A stretch of 64,000 nt of DNA, taken from positions 1-64,000 of the forward strand of contig JANQQR010000006.1 of the NCBI GenBank assembly GCA_028289195.1. The letters are read 5' to 3'. The position numbers and the translations under genes are program-made. The stretch is from Phycisphaerales bacterium (GTDB taxonomy: Bacteria > Planctomycetota > Phycisphaerae > Phycisphaerales > UBA1924). The notes below the pieces were generated by a model, which saw only the letters and a program-made list of their open reading frames with translations, ran no database searches and was not told where the DNA came from. This document shows positions 35,104-44,133 of this stretch, piece after piece (positions within the stretch are counted from its first letter, which is position 1; every line of letters starts with the position of its first letter).

Positions 35104-36431
35104 GCGCAGCGACCGCGGCAGCCAGTTCCCGGTCCGACCCGCGTCGCGCAGGCGCGGCACCCGCCGGCGCGATCAACGTCGGCCTCTTCGGCTGCTCGCT
35201 GGACACGGGCAACGCGGGGGTCACGGCCCTCGGGCTGTCGACGATCCAGGGCATCGCCGGAGCGGCCCCTGGCTCGACCATCACGCTCTTCGACTTCGGC
35301 GCCGGCGAGCGCCCCCTCACCGTCGAGACCGCGTCAGGCGAGGTCGAAGTGCTCCGCGTCGGCTGCTTCGACTCGCGCCGATACTGGCAGGCCTCCAACC
35401 TGTCGCGCATGCGGGCGATGTCGCGCCTCGGCCTCGCCGGCCTGCACCCGATGCTCCGCAGGATGCGCTCGTTCGATGCCATCCTGGACATCTCGGGCGG
35501 CGACAGCTTCGCGGACATCTACGGTCCCAAGCGCTTCAACGGCGTCACGCTGCCCAAGGAGATCGCGCTGGACTTGGGCGCGCGTCTGATCCTGCTGCCT
35601 CAAACCTACGGGCCGTACACCGACGCTCGCGCCCGGTCGCGTGCCGCCGGCGTGCTGCGCGGCGCGCACCAGGTCTGGGCTCGCGACGAGCGGAGCCTCG
35701 GAGTCGCGCGAGAACTCCTCGGCGAGGGCGGCGACACGTCGTCGCTCGCCGGCGGCGTCGATGTCGCGTTCGCGCTGCAGCCGATGTCGCCCCGCGATCC
35801 GGCGCTCGCGGACCGGGTCGAGCGGGCGGCGGCGGATGCCGGCGTGCTCGTCGGGCTCAACGTCAGCGGCCTCCTCTTCAACGAGCCGGGCGTCGACCGC
35901 TCGAGGTACGGCTTCAAGGCCGACTACCGGGCCGCGATCAGCGCGCTCATCGAGCGCCTCCTCGGGGTCGACGGGGTCCATCTCCTGCTGGTGCCTCATG
36001 TCGCCCCGGACAACCCGATGCCGGACGACGATGCACAGGCCGTCCTCGCGATCGAGCGTGAGCTCGGCTCGGACCCGCGCATCAGCGCGCTGCCCCGCGC
36101 CCTGGACCCGCGAGAGCTCAAGTGGTGCATCGCCCGGTGCGACTGGTTCTGCGGCACACGCATGCACTCGTGCATCGGCGGCCTCAGCCTCGGCGTGCCC
36201 ACGAGCGCGATCGCCTACTCCGACAAGACACTCGGGGTGTTCGAGACGGCCGGGGTCGGGGCGTTCGTCGTCGATCCCCGCAGCCTCGCAACCGAAGAGG
36301 TGGTCGAGCAACTCATGGAAGGGTTCGCACAGCGCGACCGGGCCCGCCTGGCGGTAGACGCAGCGCTCCCCCAGCTCCGCAGCACCATCGACAGCCAGTT
36401 CGATCGGATCGTCCGGGGAGCGGTGTCGTGA
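35100..36431 (+). CDS. Polysaccharide pyruvyl transferase family protein (WcaK/CsaB-like)
   Basis: The 443-residue protein has the GT-B-like pyruvyltransferase pattern: NVGLFGCSLDTGNAGVTALG at the start, FDAILDISGGDSFADIYG, LILLPQTYGPY, VWARDERSLGVAREL, and CDWFCGTRMHSCIGGLSLGV near the end. It would transfer a pyruvate ketal to a sugar of the exopolysaccharide, giving it negative charge. The GTG start at 35100 overlaps the previous stop; an open frame extends upstream only because it overlaps the glycosyltransferase gene. It ends in another GTGA overlap with the FrhB-type gene, a frequent partner of this family. Confidence 0.82.
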   Translation: MSAATAAASSRSDPRRAGAAPAGAINVGLFGCSLDTGNAGVTALGLSTIQGIAGAAPGSTITLFDFGAGERPLTVETASGEVEVLRVGCFDSRRYWQASNLSRMRAMSRLGLAGLHPMLRRMRSFDAILDISGGDSFADIYGPKRFNGVTLPKEIALDLGARLILLPQTYGPYTDARARSRAAGVLRGAHQVWARDERSLGVARELLGEGGDTSSLAGGVDVAFALQPMSPRDPALADRVERAAADAGVLVGLNVSGLLFNEPGVDRSRYGFKADYRAAISALIERLLGVDGVHLLLVPHVAPDNPMPDDDAQAVLAIERELGSDPRISALPRALDPRELKWCIARCDWFCGTRMHSCIGGLSLGVPTSAIAYSDKTLGVFETAGVGAFVVDPRSLATEEVVEQLMEGFAQRDRARLAVDAALPQLRSTIDSQFDRIVRGAVS

Positions 36432-37738
36432 GGCTCAAGGTGCTCGACATCCGTGATGTCGCCGAGGGGCACCTGTGCACCGGCTGCGGCGTGTGCGCGT
36501 ATCTCGATCCGGACGGCGTCGAGATGATCGACGACCTGCACGCCGGGCGCCGGCCTTTGGCCAAACGCGAACCCGCCGGCGAGGACGCGCAGGACGCGTT
36601 CCGCGCCTGCCCCGGCGCTCATCTCGAGCACTCGTTCGACGAGCGTGCACCGGACCTCATCGCCGAGTTGCGGGCCGGATGGGGCCCCGTGCTCGGCGTG
36701 TGGGAGGGATTCGCGACCGACGACGACATCCGCTTCAGCGGCTCGTCGGGCGGAGCCGCCAGCGCATTGGCGCTGTTCGGAATCGAGCGTGAATCGATGC
36801 ACGGCCTCTTGCACATCGATTCGCGCGACGACGTGCCGTTCCTGAACAAGACCGTGCTCTCGACGTCCCGCCAGCAGATCCTGGGCGCGACGGGCTCGCG
36901 CTATGCCCCCGCGAGCCCCTGCGACGGATTGGCAGAAGTCGAGCGCGCGCCCTCTCCCTGCGTGATGATCGGCAAGCCGTGCGACATCGCCGGCGCCCGG
37001 GCCGCGGCGCGCCTCCGCCCCGCGTTGGATGAAAAGCTCGGTATCACGATCGCCATCTTCTGCGCCGGCACGCCTTCGACCGAGGGCACCCTCGAGATGA
37101 TCCGCTCGCTCGGGATCGAGGACCCCGGATCCGTCACGAGCGTGCGCTATCGCGGGAACGGCTGGCCGGGGCGCGCGACGGTGGAGTTCCGCGCACCCTC
37201 CGGAGCGATCGAGAGCCGCAGCCTGACTTATCACGAGTCCTGGGGCGAGATCCTCCAGCGTCACCGCCAGTGGCGCTGCTACATCTGCCCCGACCACACC
37301 GGCGAGTTCGCGGACATCGCCGTCGGCGACCCGTGGTACCGGGAGGTCCCCGAGGGCGCGATCGGCCAGTCCCTGATCGTCGCGCGCACCGAGCGCGGCA
37401 AGGCCTTCATCGAGCGCGCGATCGAGGCCGGCTTCCTGGAAGCGGGCCACGTCGATCCGGACCTCCTTCCCCAGTCCCAGCCGAACCTGCTCGCGCTGCG
37501 GGGGTCGCTGTGGGGACGCATGCTCGTGCTCCGCGCCCTGGGCGCCGGAGTGCCGCAGTTCAGGGGTCTCCCGGTGTTCCGGTTCTGGCTCTCGCGCCTG
37601 ACGCTGAAGAAGAAGGGCCAGTCGATCGTCGGGACGGCAAAGCGGGTGTTCCGTAAACGGCTGCGCGAGCGCCGCGAGGTCCGCCCGTACGACCCCGCGC
37701 CCGAGAGCCGGAGCGCCAGCGGGGGCGACGCAGCGTGA
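36428..37738 (+). CDS. FrhB/FdhB-family iron-sulfur flavoprotein (coenzyme F420 hydrogenase beta-subunit-like)
   Basis: A 436-residue protein with an N-terminal ferredoxin-like motif HLCTGCGVCAYLDPDG, FRACPGAH, a central CVMIGKPCDIAGARAAARLR and a late CYICPDHTGEFADIAVGDPW block, as in the beta subunit of F420-reducing hydrogenase and its relatives in polysaccharide clusters. In such loci it is thought to act as a reductase on a sugar intermediate, but the reaction is not established, and F420 itself is not implied. The GTG start at 36428 overlaps the pyruvyltransferase stop. The Arg-rich C-terminus is unusual. Confidence 0.78.
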   Translation: MRLKVLDIRDVAEGHLCTGCGVCAYLDPDGVEMIDDLHAGRRPLAKREPAGEDAQDAFRACPGAHLEHSFDERAPDLIAELRAGWGPVLGVWEGFATDDDIRFSGSSGGAASALALFGIERESMHGLLHIDSRDDVPFLNKTVLSTSRQQILGATGSRYAPASPCDGLAEVERAPSPCVMIGKPCDIAGARAAARLRPALDEKLGITIAIFCAGTPSTEGTLEMIRSLGIEDPGSVTSVRYRGNGWPGRATVEFRAPSGAIESRSLTYHESWGEILQRHRQWRCYICPDHTGEFADIAVGDPWYREVPEGAIGQSLIVARTERGKAFIERAIEAGFLEAGHVDPDLLPQSQPNLLALRGSLWGRMLVLRALGAGVPQFRGLPVFRFWLSRLTLKKKGQSIVGTAKRVFRKRLRERREVRPYDPAPESRSASGGDAA

Positions 37739-39150
37739 CCGAAGACGTTCCATTCGGGGTCAGGGAGTTCCACGACCAGACGCTGATCCATCCGCTCGGC
37801 CTGACGATGGTCGTGCTCATGGGTCTGGCGGTGCTCGTGCTCTCGCGCCGGTGGGCGGTGATCCCGTTTCTGATCATCGCGTGCTTCGTCGCGTCGGCGC
37901 AGCGGATCAGCCCGTTCGGGCTCGACTTCACGCTGCTGCGGATCATGGTGGTTTTCGGTGCGATCCGCGTGTTCATCCGCGGCGAATATCAAGGCTTCAA
38001 ACCCGTGGCGCTCGACTTTGCGGTGCTCACGTGGAGCTTCCTGGCGACGGTGATCTTCGTCGTCCAGCAAGGAACATTCGGCGCGCTGGTGCAGCGCCTG
38101 GGGTACGCCTACGACGCGGTGGGCCTGTATTTCATCTATCGCATGCTCGTGCGCGACTGGCGCGACATCGTCACCATCGGCTCCGCGTTCGCGGCGATCA
38201 GCGTTCCAATCTGTGTTTTCTTTGTCGCGGAGCGCCTCACGTCGCGAAATCTGTTTTCGATCTTCGGCGGTGTCCCCGAGATCACCGGCGAACGCGATGG
38301 CAAGCTCCGCTGCCAGGGAGCGTTCTCGCACCCGATCCTCGCCGGGGTGTTCTTCGCGACGACGCTGCCGCTGATCATCTCGCTGTGGTGGACCGGCGTC
38401 CAGAGAAAGATCTGGGCGGTGCTCGGGACCATCGGCAGCCTTGGGATCATCGTCTGCACCGCGTCGAGCACGCCGGTGGCGGCCGTGGGCATCGTCTGCC
38501 TGGGCTACGCGATGTTCCCGATCCGGCGCTACCTCGGGTGGATCCGCTTCGGTGTGTTCCTGATGCTCGTCGCGCTGCACTTCGCGATGAAGAAACCCGT
38601 CTGGCACCTCATCGCGCGGATCGACATCGTCGGCGGCTCGACCGGCTGGCACCGGTACAACCTGATCAACAAGGCCGTCGAGAACTGGACGGACTGGGTG
38701 CTGATCGGCACTCCCAGCACCGTGCACTGGGACATCGTCGACATCACCAACGAGTACATCCTCAACGGCATCCGAGGCGGGCTGCCGACGATGCTCGCGT
38801 TCATCGCGATCCTGGTGATCGCGTTCTGGCACGTCGGAGTCGCGTCGCGCCTCTACGCACGCGACAAACGCCGCCAGATGGTCACGTGGTCCTTGGGCGT
38901 GTGCCTCTTCGCCCACGCCGGCAGCTTCCTGGCCGTGTCGTACTTCGGCCAGATCACCATGCTCTGGTATCTGCACGTCGCGATGGTCGGGTCCATGGCG
39001 GCCCTGGCCGCGACAGAAGCCCAGCGGGCCCGCGCCGCCAGGGCGGCCCTCGTGCGCCGAGCCAGATCCGGCGCGTCCGGAGGGGGCGCGGGCCCAGCCC
39101 CGAACCCGATCGCCGGCGCGATGGGCGCCCGCACTTCGAGCCCGATGTAG
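37735..39150 (+). CDS. O-antigen ligase/polymerase-like membrane protein (Wzy candidate)
   Basis: The 471-residue protein has about ten membrane helices and a large loop (about residues 150-215), followed by FSHPILAGVFFATTLPLIIS and, later, a WHRYNLINKAVENW loop, as in the Wzy_C/WaaL family. It would polymerise repeat units flipped by the Wzx protein in the periplasm. It starts with GTG at 37735, overlapping the previous stop. The C-terminal Ala/Gly-rich tail is not conserved. No other polymerase candidate is in the locus. Confidence 0.75.
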   Translation: MTEDVPFGVREFHDQTLIHPLGLTMVVLMGLAVLVLSRRWAVIPFLIIACFVASAQRISPFGLDFTLLRIMVVFGAIRVFIRGEYQGFKPVALDFAVLTWSFLATVIFVVQQGTFGALVQRLGYAYDAVGLYFIYRMLVRDWRDIVTIGSAFAAISVPICVFFVAERLTSRNLFSIFGGVPEITGERDGKLRCQGAFSHPILAGVFFATTLPLIISLWWTGVQRKIWAVLGTIGSLGIIVCTASSTPVAAVGIVCLGYAMFPIRRYLGWIRFGVFLMLVALHFAMKKPVWHLIARIDIVGGSTGWHRYNLINKAVENWTDWVLIGTPSTVHWDIVDITNEYILNGIRGGLPTMLAFIAILVIAFWHVGVASRLYARDKRRQMVTWSLGVCLFAHAGSFLAVSYFGQITMLWYLHVAMVGSMAALAATEAQRARAARAALVRRARSGASGGGAGPAPNPIAGAMGARTSSPM

Positions 39151-39166
39151 GGAGACCGGAGCAGCC

Positions 39167-40168
39167 ATGGCCGACCCACAGCTCACTGTCATCATCGTCA
39201 GCTACAACACGCGCCAGATGACGCTCGAATGCCTGCGCTCGCTGTACGACCAGACGCGCTCCATCGACTTCGAAACGATCGTGGTCGACAACAACTCGCC
39301 GGACGGCTCGGCCCAGGCGATCGCACAATCGTTCCCCCGCGCAACACTGATCGCGCGAACGGACAACCTCGGGTTCGCCGGCGCCAACAACCTCGCCGCC
39401 GAGCAGGCCAGGGGTGAGTTCCTCCTCCTGCTGAATCCCGACACACTGGTGCTCGACAACGCCGTCGAGCGTCTGATGCAGTTCGCCATGAGCCGGCCCG
39501 ACGCCGGGATCTGGGGCGGGCGCACGCTCTACGGCGACCGGTCGCTCAACGCGACGTCCTGCTTCATGAGACCCACCCCGTGGTCGCTGTTCTGCCGCGG
39601 CTTCGGGCTCACGACGGCCTTCAAACCCTGGGGCTGGTTCGACCCGGAGATGCTCGGCACCTGGAAGCGCGACACCGAGCGCGAGGTCGACATCGTCACC
39701 GGCTGCTTCTTCCTCATCAAGAAGGAGACCTGGAACGCGCTGGGCGGGTTCGACCGCGAATTCTTCATGTACGGGGAGGAGGCCGACCTGTGCCTGAGGG
39801 GCCGGAGCACGCTCGGGCTGCGACCCCGCGTGACGCCTCGCGCGACGATCGTCCATTACGGCGGCGCAGCAGAGAAGGTCCGCGCAGCCAAGCTCGTGCA
39901 CCTGCTGCGCGCCAAGACGCACCTCATCCGGAGGCACTGGCCCGCGCGCGACCGGTGGTTTGGCTGGTGGATGCTCCGCCAATGGTGCGTCCTCAATTCG
40001 ACGCTCGGCTGGCTGCTCGGCCTCGTCGGCCGCAAACGCGCGGCCGAGACCGGCGCCACATGGCGCGAGGTGTACCGCCGGCGCGCCGAGTGGCTCACGC
40101 CGCCCAAGCCCGCCGCGCCGCCCGACTCGAGCACCAACGGCGCGCCGGCCGAACGGGCCGCAGGATGA
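39167..40168 (+). CDS. GT2 glycosyltransferase, rhamnosyltransferase-like
   Basis: A 333-residue GT-A enzyme with LTVIIVSYNTRQMTLECLRS, IVVDNNSPDGS, the NLGFAGANN motif, LLLNPDTLV metal site and GGFDREFFMYGEEADLCLR, the acceptor-side motif shared by rhamnosyltransferases of the WbbL/RfbN type. As dTDP-rhamnose genes precede the locus, a rhamnosyl transfer is the best guess. GGAG precedes the ATG. The ATGA overlap leads into the NodB-like gene. Confidence 0.85.
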   Translation: MADPQLTVIIVSYNTRQMTLECLRSLYDQTRSIDFETIVVDNNSPDGSAQAIAQSFPRATLIARTDNLGFAGANNLAAEQARGEFLLLLNPDTLVLDNAVERLMQFAMSRPDAGIWGGRTLYGDRSLNATSCFMRPTPWSLFCRGFGLTTAFKPWGWFDPEMLGTWKRDTEREVDIVTGCFFLIKKETWNALGGFDREFFMYGEEADLCLRGRSTLGLRPRVTPRATIVHYGGAAEKVRAAKLVHLLRAKTHLIRRHWPARDRWFGWWMLRQWCVLNSTLGWLLGLVGRKRAAETGATWREVYRRRAEWLTPPKPAAPPDSSTNGAPAERAAG

Positions 40169-40890
40169 TCGGCGTCGCGGCAGTCAGCGCCGGCGCACTC
40201 GCGGGATTCGGCGCCCTGGCGTACATCGCTCCGACCCTGCGACGGCCGGTGTGGGCCTGGCGCGCCCGGCGACTGTGCCGCGAACGGAACGCGCTGGCGA
40301 TCACGTTCACGGGCGGCCCCTGCCCCGTCCTGCTGCCGGAGTTGCTCAGCGTTCTCGGCGCCCACCGCGCCCGCGCGACGTTCTACCTCCGGGGCGAGGA
40401 CGCCGGCGCCCATCCCGATCTCGTTCGCGAGCTGGTCAGCGCCGGCCACGAGGCCGGGTCGTGCGGCCGGCGCGGGACGCGCCCGTTCCGGGCCGGGCCG
40501 ATCGCGGCGTTCCGGGACGTCAGGCAGGGGGCCGAGATGATCGGATCGCTCGTGACGAGTGGCAGCGCGCCCCGGTACCGCCCCCCCACCGGCACGGTCT
40601 CGCTCCCCGCGGCGCTCGCGGCTCGCCTGGAGGCCTCGCCGGTCGACTGGTGGACCACGGACGCCCGCGCCCTCCTCGCCAGGAAGGGGGCGACAGCCGA
40701 GAACGTCGCCGAGGCAGCGCTGGCGCAAGGTGGAGCGATCGTGCAGCTTCCCGGTGCTTCGCCCTCAGGGGGGGCCGAGGGCCTCCGCGAGTCGGTCCCG
40801 CGGATCACCGAATTGCTCTGCGAGGGTGCCGTCCAAACCGGCCTCGATCTGGTTACTGTTGGGCAGGCGTTATCGGAGCACGGGCTTTGA
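40165..40890 (+). CDS. Catalytically degenerate polysaccharide deacetylase (NodB-like) homologue
   Basis: The 241-residue protein starts with one membrane helix and then follows the NodB/CE4 layout, but most catalytic positions are changed. TFDDGP is TFTGGP (both Asp lost). The metal-binding H-x-x-x-H motif after GHEAG is CGRRGTRPF, with no His. The final His motif is IVQLPG. The structural RYRPPTG motif and DWWTTDA are kept. It is therefore expected to be an inactive relative, perhaps binding polysaccharide or regulating synthesis. Start ATG 40165 overlaps the upstream stop, and its end overlaps the next TTG start (TTGA). Confidence 0.68.
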   Translation: MIGVAAVSAGALAGFGALAYIAPTLRRPVWAWRARRLCRERNALAITFTGGPCPVLLPELLSVLGAHRARATFYLRGEDAGAHPDLVRELVSAGHEAGSCGRRGTRPFRAGPIAAFRDVRQGAEMIGSLVTSGSAPRYRPPTGTVSLPAALAARLEASPVDWWTTDARALLARKGATAENVAEAALAQGGAIVQLPGASPSGGAEGLRESVPRITELLCEGAVQTGLDLVTVGQALSEHGL

Positions 40891-41360
40891 GCCAGAACGA
40901 TTCACAAGGCAGGCCGCGGCGCGTCCTCGCTGTCGCATCAGGCGGCGGGCACTGGGTGCAGTTGCTGCGCCTCCGCCCGGCGTTCGAGGGCCACGACGTG
41001 ACGTTCGTGACCGTGCAGCCCGGATACCGCGCCGATGTGGGCAACGCCCGGTTCCGCGTCGTGAACGACGCGACCCGCTGGGACAAGATCGGCCTGGTCA
41101 AGATGGCCCTGCGTCTGGCGTGGATCGTGCTCCGATCGCGCCCGCACGTGGTCGTCTCGACCGGTGCGGCACCCGGCTACTTCGCCATCCGCCTCGGCAA
41201 GCTGATCGGCGCCAAGGCGGTGTGGGTCGACTCGATCGCCAACGTCGAAGAAATCTCGATGACCGGGCAGCTCGTGCAATCCCGAGCCGACCTCTGGCTC
41301 ACCCAGTGGCCCCACCTCGCGCGCGAGGGCGGGCCGCGATATGCCGGAGCCGTCCTGTGA
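40887..41360 (+). CDS. Alg14/PssD-like subunit of a split UDP-sugar transferase
   Basis: A 157-residue protein with VLAVASGGGHWVQLLRLRPA, VVSTGAAPGYFAIRLGKLIG and AKAVWVDSIANVEEISMTG, the membrane-anchor subunit pattern of Alg14 and bacterial PssD. It recruits the catalytic Alg13/PssE subunit, encoded immediately downstream, to form a glycosyltransferase acting on a lipid-linked sugar. The start is TTG at 40887, overlapping the previous TGA; no ATG is available ahead of the first strand. The GTGA overlap with the partner implies coupled synthesis. Confidence 0.82.
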   Translation: MSQNDSQGRPRRVLAVASGGGHWVQLLRLRPAFEGHDVTFVTVQPGYRADVGNARFRVVNDATRWDKIGLVKMALRLAWIVLRSRPHVVVSTGAAPGYFAIRLGKLIGAKAVWVDSIANVEEISMTGQLVQSRADLWLTQWPHLAREGGPRYAGAVL

Positions 41361-41848
41361 TCTTCGTGACCGTGGGAGCCCAGATGCCCTTCGACCGGAT
41401 GGTCCAGGCGATCGACCGGTGGGCTGCCGACCGCTCGCGCGACGACGTGTTCGCGCAGATCGGCCCGACCGAATGGCACCCCTCCGCCATCGAGTGGACG
41501 AAGTTCCTCCAGCCGCCCGAGTTCGCGTCCAAGGTCGAAGAGGCCGACGCGATCGTGGCCCACGCCGGCATGGGATCGATCATCACGGCTCTGACCACCG
41601 GCAAGCCGATCCTCGTGATGCCCCGGCGCGGGGACCTGCGGGAGACGCGCAACGACCACCAGATCGCCACGGCCAGGCGTTTCGCGGAATTGGGGCGCGT
41701 TGCCGTGGCATTCGACGAAAGCGAACTCGAAGCCAAGCTCGACGTAATCGGGGATCTCCGCGCGGCCGACCGCGTGGGCCCGGACGCGTCGGAACAGCTG
41801 ATCGGGACTATCAGAGAGTTCATTGAAGGGAAGGATTCAGGGGAATGA
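41357..41848 (+). CDS. Alg13/PssE-like catalytic subunit (glycosyltransferase family 28 C-terminal domain)
   Basis: The 163-residue protein begins VIFVTVGAQMPFDRMVQAID, the Alg13 opening, and has IVAHAGMGSIITALTTGKPI and MPRRGDLRETRNDHQIATA, which bind the UDP-sugar donor in GT28-type enzymes. It pairs with the Alg14-like protein encoded just upstream. The donor sugar is unknown. GTG start at 41357 by overlap; the stop overlaps the next ATG. Confidence 0.85.
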   Translation: MIFVTVGAQMPFDRMVQAIDRWAADRSRDDVFAQIGPTEWHPSAIEWTKFLQPPEFASKVEEADAIVAHAGMGSIITALTTGKPILVMPRRGDLRETRNDHQIATARRFAELGRVAVAFDESELEAKLDVIGDLRAADRVGPDASEQLIGTIREFIEGKDSGE

Positions 41849-43218
41849 CACCCGCCACCGCCACTGGAGAGAAGATGAGCGTCAGCGCTTCGCTCGAGCA
41901 GAAGATCGTGGCCAACGAGGCCGTCGTCGGCGTCGTCGGCATGGGCTACGTCGGGCTCCCGCTCGCCAGCGCTCTCCACGAAGGGGGACTCCCGGTCATC
42001 GGGTTCGACGTAGACCCCTCGAAGATCGACGCCCTCGCCGAGGGGACGAACTACCTCAAGCACCTCGGCGACGAGATGACCAAGCCCCTGGCCGCGAGCG
42101 ACCGGTTCGAGGCCACCGTTGATTTCGGTCGTCTCGGTGAAGCCGACGTGATCCTCGTCGCCGTGCCGACACCGCTCGGTCGCCACCAGGAGCCCGACCT
42201 CAGCTACGTCATCAACACCGCGACCGCCATCGGCAAGACGCTGCGCGCGGGGCAACTGGTCGTGCTCGAATCGACCACCTACCCCGGCACCACGCGGGAC
42301 GAGTTCCTGCCCGCCATGCTCGAGGCCGCCAAGGGCCACGCGCCCGACCTCGTTCCGGGACGCGACTTCTTCGTGGCGTTCAGCCCCGAGCGCGAGGACC
42401 CCGGGCGCAAGAGCCACTCCACCAGCACCATCCCGAAGCTGGTCGGCGGCATCGACGACGACTCGACCCGCCTGTCGGCGATGGTCTATCGAAAGGGCGT
42501 CGAGCAAGTCGTCGAGGTCTCCAGCGCCGAGGTGGCCGAGGCCGCCAAGCTGCTCGAGAACATCTTCCGCGCCGTCAACATCGCGCTCGTCAACGAGATG
42601 AAGGTCGTCCTCACCGAGATGGGCGTCGACGTCTGGGAGGTTGTGCGGGCCGCGGCCACGAAACCGTTCGGCTACATGCCCTTCTTCCCCGGCCCCGGCC
42701 TCGGCGGCCACTGCATCCCCATCGATCCGTTCTACCTGACCTGGAAAGCCAAGGAGGTCGGACGCCCCACGCGCTTCATCGAACTCGCCGGTCAGGTCAA
42801 CACCCGCATGCCCAGCTACGTCGTCGATCGCACCGCCTGGGCGCTCAACGAGCACGGCAAGGCGGTCAAGGGCTCCAAGATCTGTGTGCTGGGGCTCGCC
42901 TACAAGCCCGACGTCGACGACACACGCGAATCCCCCTCGTTCGAGATCATCGATCTGCTGCGCGAGCGCGGCGCCGACGTGTCCTACTCCGACCCGCTGG
43001 TGCCCCAGACGGTCCCCGTGCGCAAGCATGATCTGAAAATGACGTCCGTCGAGCTGACGCCGGAATCGCTCGAGTCGTTCGACGCGATCGTCGTCTCGAC
43101 GAACCACGCCGACTTCGACTACGCCCTGATCGCCAAGCACGCACGCCTGGTCATCGATACCCGCGATGCGCTCCGGGCGTTCGACGCCGAACTCGGAGAC
43201 CGAATCGTCCGGGCCTGA
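41845..43218 (+). CDS. UDP-sugar 6-dehydrogenase (WbpA/WecC-type nucleotide sugar dehydrogenase)
   Basis: The 457-residue enzyme has GVVGMGYVGLPLASALHEGG (NAD binding), ESTTYPGTT, the catalytic Cys in GPGLGGHCIPIDPFYLTWKA, and LGLAYKPDVDDTRESPSFEI. The HCIPIDPFYL form is typical of the dehydrogenases acting on UDP-GlcNAc or UDP-ManNAc rather than UDP-glucose. It would provide a uronic-acid-type sugar to the polysaccharide. The exact substrate is uncertain. A second ATG (MSVSASLEQK) lies ten codons in. Confidence 0.88.
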   Translation: MTPATATGEKMSVSASLEQKIVANEAVVGVVGMGYVGLPLASALHEGGLPVIGFDVDPSKIDALAEGTNYLKHLGDEMTKPLAASDRFEATVDFGRLGEADVILVAVPTPLGRHQEPDLSYVINTATAIGKTLRAGQLVVLESTTYPGTTRDEFLPAMLEAAKGHAPDLVPGRDFFVAFSPEREDPGRKSHSTSTIPKLVGGIDDDSTRLSAMVYRKGVEQVVEVSSAEVAEAAKLLENIFRAVNIALVNEMKVVLTEMGVDVWEVVRAAATKPFGYMPFFPGPGLGGHCIPIDPFYLTWKAKEVGRPTRFIELAGQVNTRMPSYVVDRTAWALNEHGKAVKGSKICVLGLAYKPDVDDTRESPSFEIIDLLRERGADVSYSDPLVPQTVPVRKHDLKMTSVELTPESLESFDAIVVSTNHADFDYALIAKHARLVIDTRDALRAFDAELGDRIVRA

Positions 43219-43236
43219 TCCGGAAGGAGCGACGCG

Positions 43237-44133
43237 ATGAGCGCTATGCCCACGCAGGCCGAGCCCCTGTCGACGCGCTCGGCGGCCGGGAAGCCGACGG
43301 TCGAGCTGCCCAAGACCTCGCTCCAGAAGGGCTTCGAGGTGCGCGCCCGCCTCTTCGTCCGCTGGTCGCGCTTCGGCGTGCGGTCGTTGCTCTCGGGCGA
43401 CTTCGATTTCTTCTTCAACGCCGTCCGCTCCCAGCTCGCGCTCGTCCGCCTGATCATCGCCGAGGTGTTCAGTTCATCCAAGGCCCACGCCTGCAACGTC
43501 TGCGGGTGGCAGGGCCGGAGCTTCTATCCCAACACCGGGCCGGGTTACGACGAGCGCAAGACGATCTGCCCGGGCTGCGGCATCCTGAACCGCCACCGCG
43601 GTCTGGCAGCGATGCTCGAGGCCGAACTCGGGTTCATGACCAAGGACCTCGACGCGATGGAGGTCGCGCCCTCGCGCGGCCTGCAGCGCTTCTACCTGAC
43701 GAGCCCGACGCTCAACTACCGCAGCTTCGATATCACCCGCTTCGCGATGGAGCAGGGCGACATCCGCGACATGAAGTACGACGATGAGTCGTTCGACGTG
43801 TTCATCGCCTTCCACGTGCTCGAGCACATCGTCGAGGAGGACCAGGCCCTCAGCGAGATCAGGCGCGTGCTCAAGCCCGGGGGCTCGCTCGTCGCCCAGG
43901 TGCCGGTCGACTGGTCCGTCGAGAAGACCTACGAGTACGACAAGCCCGACCCCCGCGAGGTCGGCCACGTGCGTCGCTACGGGCAGGACATCGCCGAGCG
44001 GTGGCGCGCCGCGGGATTCGACGTCCGGGCCGTCCGTGCCCAGGAAGTGTTCGACGCGGCGACCTGCGAGAGGTTCGGGTTCGACAGCCAGCCCGTGTAC
44101 TTCTGCCGCAAGCCCCCCGGAGCCGACGCATGA
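43237..44133 (+). CDS. SAM-dependent methyltransferase with N-terminal zinc-binding motif
   Basis: A 298-residue protein. Two Cys pairs (CNVCGW and CPGCGI) suggest a small zinc ribbon near residues 86-115. They are followed by a class I methyltransferase core: LDAMEVAPSRGLQRF, FDVFIAFHVLEHIVEE, IRRVLKPGGSLVAQVPV. It probably methylates a sugar or precursor of the polysaccharide. A good ribosome site (GGAAGGAG) precedes the ATG. The ATGA overlap leads into the next glycosyltransferase. Confidence 0.8.
   Translation: MSAMPTQAEPLSTRSAAGKPTVELPKTSLQKGFEVRARLFVRWSRFGVRSLLSGDFDFFFNAVRSQLALVRLIIAEVFSSSKAHACNVCGWQGRSFYPNTGPGYDERKTICPGCGILNRHRGLAAMLEAELGFMTKDLDAMEVAPSRGLQRFYLTSPTLNYRSFDITRFAMEQGDIRDMKYDDESFDVFIAFHVLEHIVEEDQALSEIRRVLKPGGSLVAQVPVDWSVEKTYEYDKPDPREVGHVRRYGQDIAERWRAAGFDVRAVRAQEVFDAATCERFGFDSQPVYFCRKPPGADA

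Noticed and set aside
41299-43140. 613-codon minus-strand frame opposite the Alg13-like and UDP-sugar dehydrogenase genes
   Set aside because: It spans two well-supported plus-strand genes and their overlap, and its composition is typical of a shadow frame.
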